A stretch of DNA of 64,000 nt from Asaia bogorensis (GTDB taxonomy: Bacteria; Pseudomonadota; Alphaproteobacteria; Acetobacterales; Acetobacteraceae), in the NCBI GenBank assembly GCA_945897825.1, contig CAMDGX010000006.1, positions 1 through 64,000 of the forward strand, written 5' to 3'. A program made the position numbers and the translations under genes. Below the pieces are notes generated by a model. It was not told the DNA's origin. It saw nothing but the letters and a program-made list of their open reading frames with translations, and ran no database searches. Each line of letters opens with the position of its first letter. Within the stretch, counting starts at the first letter, position 1. Below are positions 17,186 to 24,080 of the stretch, one piece after another.

Positions 17186-18085
17186 CTAGAGGCGCGGGGT
17201 TTCCACCCCGGCGTTGCGGGAGGCGGCGACCAGCACGGCGGTGATGTCCTCCTTGCCGAGGCCGTGGACGGAGCGGGCGATGCCCATCGCTTCGCGGGCG
17301 GCGCTGCCGGTGATGACGGGGACGCCGGCGGCGGCGGCGGTGGCGACCGCGATCGAGAGGTCCTTGAAGGCGAGGTCGATGGCGAAGCCCGGCGTGGTGT
17401 CGCCGGCCAGGACCTTTGTCGGCCAGTACTGGCGGAAATGCTCGTTGCAGGCCAGGCCGCTGGTGATGATGGTGTGCATGTCGGTCATCTTCAGGCCGAG
17501 CTTGGTGCCGAGGGCCAGGGTCTCGGCGGTGAGCTGGCAGGTGGCCATCGACATGAAGTTCAGCACGATCTTCATCGAGATGCCGGCGCCGGGGCCGCCG
17601 CACTGGACGATGGTGGTGCCCATGGCTTCCAGGATCGGCTTGGCCCGAGCGAAGTCGGCGTCGGTCGCGCCGACCATGAAGCTGCTTTCGCCGCGGTCGG
17701 CGTGGGCCGGGGAGCGGCCGACGCCGGCGTCGACCCAGCCGATGCCTTTCTCCGCGAGGGCGGCGGCCATCGCCTTGCTGGCGAGCGGGTCGATCGTGCT
17801 CATGTCGATGTGCAGCATGCCGGGGCGGCCGGCGGAGAGCAGGCCGCCTTCGCCGAGGACGACGCCCTGCACGTCGGGCGTGTTGGGCAGCATGGTGACG
17901 ATGACGTCGCTGCTGGCGACGAGGGCGGGGATGCTGTCGGCGCGCTTGGCGCCCTTCTGGCGGAGGATTTCCATCGGGGCTTCGGCGAGGTCGAAGACGG
18001 TGGTGTCGAAGCCCTTGACGGTGAGCTGGCCGGCCATGGGGCGCCCCATGTTGCCGAGCCCGATGAAGCCGATGCGTTCGCTCAT
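17186..18085 (-). CDS. NAD(P)-dependent beta-hydroxyacid dehydrogenase (HIBADH family)
   Basis: A 299-residue 3-hydroxyisobutyrate dehydrogenase-family enzyme. The cofactor motif is GFIGLGNMGRPMA at residue 6, the substrate loop is DAGVGRSPAHADRGE and the catalytic Lys lies in GAGISMKIVLNF. The family oxidises beta-hydroxyacids or reduces semialdehydes; the Arg/Ser-containing substrate loop also resembles sulfolactaldehyde reductases, so the substrate is open. Start 18085 has AGGAAAGAGG upstream. It diverges from the amidase gene. Confidence 0.85.
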   Translation of the reverse strand: MSERIGFIGLGNMGRPMAGQLTVKGFDTTVFDLAEAPMEILRQKGAKRADSIPALVASSDVIVTMLPNTPDVQGVVLGEGGLLSAGRPGMLHIDMSTIDPLASKAMAAALAEKGIGWVDAGVGRSPAHADRGESSFMVGATDADFARAKPILEAMGTTIVQCGGPGAGISMKIVLNFMSMATCQLTAETLALGTKLGLKMTDMHTIITSGLACNEHFRQYWPTKVLAGDTTPGFAIDLAFKDLSIAVATAAAAGVPVITGSAAREAMGIARSVHGLGKEDITAVLVAASRNAGVETPRL

Positions 18086-18182
18086 GTGTGCCTCTTTCCT
18101 GAATGCCGCCTGCGCGGTGCTCTTTCTAAAGTGCCGCGTGCGCGGCAGGGTGTGCATTGAAACCCGCCCGGAGGAAACCGCA

Positions 18183-19595
18183 ATGGCACATGACGTTCTG
18201 CTGATGTCGCTGGACGAGCTTTCGGGGCATTACCAGAAGGGCACGTTGTCGCCGGTCGAGGTCGCCAAGGCGCATCTGGGGCAGTTGGCGGCGATGGAGC
18301 CGGTGCTGCATGCGTTCCAGATCGTGGACGAGGCGGGGGCGCTGGCGGCGGCGAAGGCGAGCGAGGCGCGGTGGCGGGCGGGGGCGGCGCTGGGGAAGCT
18401 TGATGGGGCGCCGGCGTCGATCAAGGACAATGTGGACATGAAGGGGTTCCCGACGCGGTCGGGATCCACGACGACGCCGGAGACCAAGGCGTTGGCGGAT
18501 GCGCCGGTGGTGGCGCGGCTGCGGGAGGCCGGTGCGGTGTTCCTCGGCAAGACGACGACGCCGGAGTTCGGGTGGAAGGGGATTACCGATTCGACTCTGC
18601 GGGGGGAGGCGACGCGGACGCCGTGGAAGGTTTCGCATTCCTCGGGCGGGTCGTCCGGTGGGGCGGCGGCGGCGGTGGTTTCGGGGATCGGGACCGTGGC
18701 CTTCGGGAATGATGGGGGTGGGTCGATCCGGATTCCGGCGGCGTTCTGCGGGGCGTTCGGGATCAAGCCGACGTTCGGGCGGGTGCCGCATCATCCGCTG
18801 GAGAGCCCGTTTGCCACCGTGGTGGCGGGAGGGCCGATCACGCGGACGGTGCAGGATGCGGCGACGACGCTTTCGGTGATGGCGCGGGCGGATGAGCGGG
18901 ATTGGTATTCGATTCCGCCGGCTGCTCCGGGGTGGCTGGCGGATTTGGTGCCGGCGGTGAAGGGGGTTCGGTTTGCGTGGTCGCCGGATCTGGGCGGGGC
19001 ACGGGCGGATGACGAGGTTTTGGGGGTGCTGGGGCCGGTGCTGTCGGTGCTGCGGGGGGCGGGGGCGGCGGTGGAGTCGGTCGGGCCGGTGATCGATCCG
19101 TTGAAGCCGGTGTTCGAGGATTTCTGGCTGGGGGGGTTTGCCAATCGGCTGCGGCAGATTCCGGAAGCGCGGTGGGAGGAGACCGACCCCGGGTGGCTGG
19201 CGTTGGCGAAGGCGGGGTTGGATATTCCGGTGGATCGGGTGCTGGCGGGGATGGTGGCGCGGCCGCGGCTGCATAACCGGGTGGCGGCGCTGTTTGCGAC
19301 GCATCACCTGCTGCTGACGCCGACGACGCCGCATGTGGCGCCGCGGGCGGACATTGCCTACCACTCGCAGGGCTATGACCGGTGGGATGATGGGGTGCCG
19401 TACACCCTGCCCTTCAACCTGACCGGGCATCCGGCGGCGACGATTCCGGTGGGGCTTTCGGCCTCGGGGCTGCCGGTGGGGCTGCAGGTGGTGGGGCCGC
19501 GGTTCGCGGAGCGGGCGATCCTGGAGGCGTGCCTGGGGATCGAGGCGCTGCTCGGCTTTCCCGCGAAATACGAGGGGCTGATGAAGGCGGGGTGA
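18183..19595 (+). CDS. Amidase signature family hydrolase
   Basis: A 470-residue amidase. The Ser-cisSer-Lys triad is visible as Lys81 (ASIKDNVD), Ser157 (HSSGGSSGGAAA) and Ser181 (GNDGGGSIRIPAAF), with normal spacing. It hydrolyses a carboxamide or related C-N bond; the family includes acyl-amide, indoleacetamide and urea-derivative hydrolases, and sequence alone does not choose. It lacks the neighbours expected for GatA. Start ATG 18183 follows GGAGGAAACC. Its coding strand is strikingly G-rich at third positions. Confidence 0.9.
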   Translation: MAHDVLLMSLDELSGHYQKGTLSPVEVAKAHLGQLAAMEPVLHAFQIVDEAGALAAAKASEARWRAGAALGKLDGAPASIKDNVDMKGFPTRSGSTTTPETKALADAPVVARLREAGAVFLGKTTTPEFGWKGITDSTLRGEATRTPWKVSHSSGGSSGGAAAAVVSGIGTVAFGNDGGGSIRIPAAFCGAFGIKPTFGRVPHHPLESPFATVVAGGPITRTVQDAATTLSVMARADERDWYSIPPAAPGWLADLVPAVKGVRFAWSPDLGGARADDEVLGVLGPVLSVLRGAGAAVESVGPVIDPLKPVFEDFWLGGFANRLRQIPEARWEETDPGWLALAKAGLDIPVDRVLAGMVARPRLHNRVAALFATHHLLLTPTTPHVAPRADIAYHSQGYDRWDDGVPYTLPFNLTGHPAATIPVGLSASGLPVGLQVVGPRFAERAILEACLGIEALLGFPAKYEGLMKAG

Positions 19596-19656
19596 ATTTT
19601 GTTTTGATTTCGTAATATTTAGGGCATGCGTGAGCGCCCCCCTTGCGAGGGCGTTC

Positions 19657-20082
19657 TCATGCGCGGGCGGTGGTGGGCGGGTCGCGCTTGGGACGGGCGC
19701 GGGTGGGAGCCAGGGTGAAGGTTCGCCGGGCGCCGGGGTTGCGGGACCACCAGATGCGGATGCGCAGCGGGCGCAGTTCGGGTGCGGGGCGGATGCGCGG
19801 GGTGTACGGGCGGGGGTTTCGGCGGCGCGCGGACGCGGTGCGGCGGGCACGCGAGAGCGGCGCGCGGGGTTCGCGGGGTTCGCGGGTGGGCGGCGGCGGA
19901 GGGAGGATGCCCTGGGCCCAGAGGGCGATCATGTCTTCCAGGCGGGCGAAGATGCGGGCGAGCAGGGATAGGATCAGGGCGTGCCCGGCATCGGGCAGCC
20001 AGCACGGCGCGGGGGTGGCCAGGACGGATTCGCGCAGTGCGGCCGCTTTCTCGGCCAGGGGAGAGGTGGGGGGGTTTGACAT
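19657..20082 (-). CDS. Small protein of unknown function, paralogue of the 54.3 kb gene
   Basis: A 141-residue protein. Residues 1-70 align with the product at 54252-54710: both begin MS, have a Cys/Trp block (APCWLPDAGHALI here, KCAWIPAGVHALI there), then LLARIFARLEDMIALW, a helix, then GILPPPP. The remaining ~75 residues are Arg/Pro-rich and unlike the paralogue. This alignment, not the frame length, decides strand and start, because a plus-strand frame of similar length runs opposite. I do not recognise the family with certainty. The helix-Pro hinge-basic tail layout could suit nucleic-acid or membrane contact; that is speculation. Confidence 0.65.
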   Translation of the reverse strand: MSNPPTSPLAEKAAALRESVLATPAPCWLPDAGHALILSLLARIFARLEDMIALWAQGILPPPPPTREPREPRAPLSRARRTASARRRNPRPYTPRIRPAPELRPLRIRIWWSRNPGARRTFTLAPTRARPKRDPPTTARA

Positions 20083-20096
20083 GATGGAGAGAGTGT

Positions 20097-20141
20097 ATCT
20101 AACTGTTAGTTAGATGGGAAGGGGTTTTTCTACGTACGTAG
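20097..20141. promoter_or_regulatory. Two palindromes in the leader of the small paralogous gene
   Basis: An inverted repeat ATCTAAC/GTTAGAT with a 5-base centre occupies 20097-20115, and a perfect 12-base palindrome CTACGTACGTAG occupies 20130-20141. Both sit within 60 bases upstream of the minus-strand gene that starts at 20082, in a locally AT-rich patch. Position suggests an operator for a dimeric regulator, but no regulator is encoded nearby. The paralogue at 54252 also has a GTTAGTTA stretch just upstream. Confidence 0.35.
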
Positions 20142-20220
20142 CTGGTTGCTGTTTGGGGGGAAGGAAGGGGGTGGCGGTTACCTTTCGGGATCGGGACCGC
20201 GCATCAAGCGTGGGTCCTTC

Positions 20221-20299
20221 ACTTCGTTCAGGATGACGAGGCTTGTGGGCACTTCGTTCAGGATGACGAGGCTTGTGGGCCCTTCGTTCAGGATGACGG
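20221..20299. repeat. 30-bp direct tandem repeat (about 2.6 copies)
   Basis: Two identical 30-base units, 20221-20250 and 20251-20280, begin ACTTCGTTCAGGATGACG and are followed by a partial third unit to 20299. The core CTTCGTTCAGGATGACG resembles a short dispersed motif common between genes in many GC-rich bacteria. No protein is encoded. It lies between the small paralogous gene and the end of the RidA gene. Confidence 0.85.
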
Positions 20300-20331
20300 G
20301 GGTTGGGGGGCGCGTTGCCCCCCTGCCCTGG

Positions 20332-20796
20332 TCAGTCGCGGATGGCGGCGACGAATTCGATCTCGACGGGGGTGTTGCGGGGCAGGACGGCCATGCCGAT
20401 GGCGGAGCGGGCGTGGCGGCCGTGTTCGCCGAAGATTTCGCCGAGCAGCTTGCTGGCGCCGTCGACGACCTGGGCCTGGTCGGTGAAGTCGGGGTGGGAG
20501 GCGACGAAGCCGACCACCTTCACCATGCGCTTGACGCGGTCGAGCGAGCCGAGGGCGGCGCGGAGCGAGGCCAGGCCGTGGAGGACGCACATGCGGGCGC
20601 AGGCCTGGCCGGTCGGGATGTCCACCCCTGCCCCGAGCTTGCCGGTGGCGACCAGGGTGGTGTCGCCGGTCCAGGGGAGTTGGCCGGAGACCCAGGCCAG
20701 GCCACCTTCGACGACGACGGGGACGTAGGCGTAGAGCGGCGGCTTGGCGGGGGGCAGTTCGATGCCGAGTTCCTTCAGGCGGGCTTCGAAGCTCAT
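20332..20796 (-). CDS. RidA family (YjgF/YER057c/UK114) protein
   Basis: A 154-residue RidA-fold protein of the slightly longer subfamily (about 150 residues). The N-terminus LKELGIELPPAKPPLYAYVP and the active-site strand VLPRNTPVEIEFVA are characteristic; the Arg of that strand is the residue that binds the carboxylate of imine substrates in RidA. Canonical members hydrolyse reactive enamines/imines; the longer subfamily often sits in catabolic clusters. Divergent from the enoyl-CoA hydratase gene over 97 bases. Confidence 0.88.
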   Translation of the reverse strand: MSFEARLKELGIELPPAKPPLYAYVPVVVEGGLAWVSGQLPWTGDTTLVATGKLGAGVDIPTGQACARMCVLHGLASLRAALGSLDRVKRMVKVVGFVASHPDFTDQAQVVDGASKLLGEIFGEHGRHARSAIGMAVLPRNTPVEIEFVAAIRD

Positions 20797-20893
20797 GGGG
20801 CGGGCCTTTCGTGGTTGCGGCGAGGCTATCGGATTCCGGCGGGTTCGGGATAGGGTGACGCCGCAAGACGGTACGATACAAAAGGAAGCGCCC

Positions 20894-21631
20894 ATGTCTG
20901 TTGTGACCACGGAACACGTCGGCAAGGTCTCGGTGATCCGGATCAACCGGCCCGACAAGATGAACGCCATCAGCAAGGCGGTTGCCGAGGAAATCCAGAC
21001 GGCGTTTCAGGCATTCGACGCCAGCGACCAGCGCGTGGCGGTGCTGTCGGCGGTGGGGTTGAAGTCGTTCTCCTCGGGCGCCGATGTCTCCGACCTGCCG
21101 GAGCTGTGGCGCTGCATTCCGACGGTCGGGTTCAAGACGAACAAGCCGATCATCGCGGCGACATCCGGCTGGTGCGTCGGCGGGGCGATCGTGATGGCGA
21201 TGATGTGCGACATGATCGTCAGCACGCAGGATACGATCTTCTACTATCCCGAGGCCAAGCTGGGGCTGACCGGGGGGATGATCTCATCCCTGGTGACGCG
21301 GATGCCGCACAAGCTGGCGATGGAGGTGATGCTGCTGGGCACCAAGGTCGGCGCGCAGCGAGCCTATGACGTGGGGTTCATCAACCGCGTGACCGAGAAC
21401 GGGGGGCACGAGAAGGAGGCGATCGCGATGGCGGAGGAGCTGGTCGGCTCGGCGCCGCTGGTGATCGCGACGCTGAAGCACTTCGTCAACGACATCATCA
21501 TGCCGGCGGGACCGGTGGAGCGGATGGTGGCGGTGAGCCAGCAACTGGGCGCGGTGCGGGCGAGCAACGACCTCAAGGAAGGGGTTGCAGCCTACAAGGA
21601 GAAGCGGAAGCCTAATTTTACCGGGACTTAA
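20894..21631 (+). CDS. Enoyl-CoA hydratase/isomerase family protein
   Basis: A 245-residue crotonase-fold enzyme. Oxyanion-hole blocks are KSFSSGADVSDL and SGWCVGGAIVMAMMCDM, and PEAKLGLTGG supplies a Glu at the position used by hydratases. It is slightly shorter than typical (about 257-265). It acts on a CoA thioester, but hydratase, isomerase and other crotonase activities cannot be told apart from sequence. ATG 20894 follows AAAGGAAG. Its stop codon abuts repeat copy 2. Confidence 0.88.
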   Translation: MSVVTTEHVGKVSVIRINRPDKMNAISKAVAEEIQTAFQAFDASDQRVAVLSAVGLKSFSSGADVSDLPELWRCIPTVGFKTNKPIIAATSGWCVGGAIVMAMMCDMIVSTQDTIFYYPEAKLGLTGGMISSLVTRMPHKLAMEVMLLGTKVGAQRAYDVGFINRVTENGGHEKEAIAMAEELVGSAPLVIATLKHFVNDIIMPAGPVERMVAVSQQLGAVRASNDLKEGVAAYKEKRKPNFTGT

Positions 21632-21771
21632 GGAAGCACGTTCTTTTTTGAAAAAAAGAACCAAAAAACTTTTGTCCATTTGCATCGCGGCTGGCCGGTT
21701 AAGCGCGGTGCAATGGATGAAGTTTTTTTGCTTCTTTTTGTTCACAAAAAGAAGACTCTTACTTGCTTGAG
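21632..21771. repeat. Compound palindromic intergenic element, copy 2
   Basis: Left hairpin 21640-21661 (GTTCTTTTTT arms) and right hairpin 21731-21754 (CTTCTTTTTGT arms, loop TC). Between them are CAAAAAACTTTTGTCCATTTGC and GCAATGGATGAAGTTTTTTT, whose TCCATTTGC and GCAATGGA parts can pair with one mismatch. Here the flanking genes run in the same direction, so the element would sit as a terminator or attenuator between the hydratase and the molybdopterin oxidoreductase gene, which starts 11 bases beyond it. Confidence 0.85.
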
Positions 21772-21782
21772 GAGATACGCCG

Positions 21783-24080
21783 ATGACGCACTACACGCAG
21801 GCGCACTGGGGCACCTACCGGGTGGAGCGGGGCAGCGACGGCGCGCCGGTGCTGCGGAATTGGGAGCAGGATCCGGACCCGAACGAGATCGGGTTGCACA
21901 TGCTGTCGCCGGAGTTGGACCGGGTGCGGGTGCGGCGGCCTTCGGTGCGGCGGAGCTGGCTGGAGCGGGGGCCGGGGAGTGCGCCGGAGCTGCGCGGGCG
22001 GGAGCCGTTCGTGGAGGTGGATTGGGGGACGGCGCTCGATCTGGTGGCGGGCGAGCTGTCGCGGGTGAAGGCTTCGCATGGCAACGAGGCGATTTTTGGC
22101 GGGAGCTATGGGTGGGCGAGCGCGGGGCGGTTCCATCATGCGAACAGCCAAGTGCACCGGTTCCTGAATATGATCGGGGGGTATGTTCGGCACAATGACA
22201 GTTATTCGCTCGGGGCGGGGCGGGTGTTGTTGCCGCATGTGCTGATGCCGATCGACGAGAGCTGGAACCAGATGACCAGCTGGGATGTGATGGAGCAGCA
22301 CACGAAGCTGTTCGTGGCGTTTGGCGGGGTGCCGCTGAAGAACGCGCAGATTTCGCAGGGCGGCGTGGGGCGGCACCAGCATAAGCCGGGGCTGTATGCG
22401 ATGGCGAAGGCGGGGGTTCGCTTCGTCAATATCTCGCCGGTGCGGGACAATCTGGATACCGGCGGGGAGGTGGAGTGGATACCGATCCGGCCGAACACGG
22501 ACACGGCGCTGATGCTGGCGCTGGCGCACCAGTGGGTTCTGGACGGGACGGTGGACCGGGCATTCCTCGCGCGGTGCTGTTCGGGGTTCGAGAAGTTCGA
22601 GCCGTATCTGATGGGCGGGCCGGACGGGGTGGCGAAGACCGCGGAATGGGCGAGCGGGATCACCGGGGTTCCGGCGGCGCGGATCGTGTCGCTGGCGCGG
22701 GAGATGGCGGGCACGCGGACGATGATCAACACGGCGTGGTCGCTGCAGCGGGCGTCGCATGGCGAGCAGCCGTTCTGGATGACGATCGTGCTGGGCTGCA
22801 TGCTTGGGCAGGTGGGGCTGCCGGGGGGCGGGTTCGCGCTGGGGTATGGGCCGACGAACCGGATGGGGTCGCCGCAGACGCGGCTGTCGGGGCCTTCCCT
22901 GCCGCAGGGGACGAACAAGGTTCGGGCGTTCATTCCGGTGGCGCGGATTGCGGACATGCTGCTGAACCCGGGGGCGGAGTTCCGCTACAATGGTGGGGTT
23001 CATAAGTATCCGGATATCAAGCTGGTGTATTGGGCGGGCGGCAACCCGTTCCATCATCACCAGGATCTGGCGCGGCTGATGCAGGCGTGGCGCAAGCCGG
23101 AGAGCATTATCGTCAATGAGCCGTTCTGGACCTCGACGGCGAAATTGGCGGATGTGGTGCTGCCGGTGACGACGACGCTGGAGCGCAACGATATCGGGTT
23201 CGGCAGCCACGAGGGCGTGGTGGTGGCGATGCGCAAGGTGGTGCCGCCGGCCGGCGAGGCGCGGGATGATTATGCGATCTTCACCGGGCTGGCGGAGCGG
23301 ATGGGGGTGCGCGAGGCGTTCACCGAGGGGCGGGACGAGATGGGGTGGGTGGAGCACCTGTATGGGGTGCTGCACAAGCGGGCGGCGGCGACGGGGATTG
23401 CGTTGCCGGATTTCGCGACGTTCTGGGAGGAGGGGCTGGTCGACCTTGCCGCGCATGCCAAGCCGGTGGTGATGCTGGAGGAATACCGGCGCGATCCGGC
23501 CGGGAACATGCTGAATACGGAGTCGGGGAAGATCGAGATCTTCTCGGAGCGGATCGCGGGGTTCGGGCTGGCGGACTGCCCGGGGCATCCGACGTGGTTC
23601 GAGCCGGGGGAGTGGCTGGGGGGGGCGGAGGCCGGGGCGCATCCGTTGCATTTGCTGTCCGACCAGCCGGCGCGGAAGCTGCACAGCCAGCTGGATGCCA
23701 GCCCGCATAGCGCTGCGGCGAAGGTGGCGGGGCGGGAGCCGGTGTATCTCAACCCGGACGACGCGGTGGCGCGGGGGATCGCGGACGGGGACGTGGTGGA
23801 GGTGTTCAACGACCGCGGGCGGTGTTTGGCCGGGGCGGTGGTGACGGCGGACATCATGGCGGGGGTGGCCCGGCTGGCGACCGGGGCGTGGTATGACTAC
23901 GACTGGCAGACGGGGCTGGAGAAGCACGGCAATCCGAATGCGGTGACGCGCGATGTCGGCGCGTCGGGGCTGTCGCAGGGGTGCACGGCGCAGACCTGCC
24001 TGGTGGAGGTGCGGCGGATGGACGGGCCGGTGCCGGGGGTGACGGCGCATGCGCTGCCGGAGTTTGCCGGGCGGCGATGA
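21783..24080 (+). CDS. Molybdopterin-dependent oxidoreductase (DMSO reductase family, BisC/TorA-like)
   Basis: A 765-residue Mo-bisMGD enzyme. The segment GGSYGWASAGRFHHANSQ near residue 105 is the Ser-ligand motif of the DMSO/TMAO/biotin sulfoxide reductase branch. No N-terminal 4Fe-4S Cys motif and no signal peptide are present, so it is most like cytoplasmic BisC-type enzymes that reduce S- or N-oxides. The C-terminal MopterinIX-binding domain starts near residue 620 (HLLSDQPARKLHSQ). It overlaps the downstream sensor kinase by 4 bases. It starts directly after repeat copy 2, and GAGGAG lies before the ATG. Confidence 0.9.
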   Translation: MTHYTQAHWGTYRVERGSDGAPVLRNWEQDPDPNEIGLHMLSPELDRVRVRRPSVRRSWLERGPGSAPELRGREPFVEVDWGTALDLVAGELSRVKASHGNEAIFGGSYGWASAGRFHHANSQVHRFLNMIGGYVRHNDSYSLGAGRVLLPHVLMPIDESWNQMTSWDVMEQHTKLFVAFGGVPLKNAQISQGGVGRHQHKPGLYAMAKAGVRFVNISPVRDNLDTGGEVEWIPIRPNTDTALMLALAHQWVLDGTVDRAFLARCCSGFEKFEPYLMGGPDGVAKTAEWASGITGVPAARIVSLAREMAGTRTMINTAWSLQRASHGEQPFWMTIVLGCMLGQVGLPGGGFALGYGPTNRMGSPQTRLSGPSLPQGTNKVRAFIPVARIADMLLNPGAEFRYNGGVHKYPDIKLVYWAGGNPFHHHQDLARLMQAWRKPESIIVNEPFWTSTAKLADVVLPVTTTLERNDIGFGSHEGVVVAMRKVVPPAGEARDDYAIFTGLAERMGVREAFTEGRDEMGWVEHLYGVLHKRAAATGIALPDFATFWEEGLVDLAAHAKPVVMLEEYRRDPAGNMLNTESGKIEIFSERIAGFGLADCPGHPTWFEPGEWLGGAEAGAHPLHLLSDQPARKLHSQLDASPHSAAAKVAGREPVYLNPDDAVARGIADGDVVEVFNDRGRCLAGAVVTADIMAGVARLATGAWYDYDWQTGLEKHGNPNAVTRDVGASGLSQGCTAQTCLVEVRRMDGPVPGVTAHALPEFAGRR

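Noticed and set aside
19643-20113. Plus-strand reading frame of about 156 codons over the small paralogous gene
   Set aside because: The minus-strand product aligns with a second protein at 54252, including a shared leader; the plus-strand reading has no such support and is Arg/Gly low-complexity.
20744-20893. Longer N-terminus for the enoyl-CoA hydratase
   Set aside because: The extension overlaps the divergent RidA gene; ATG 20894 has a ribosome site and begins where the crotonase family begins.
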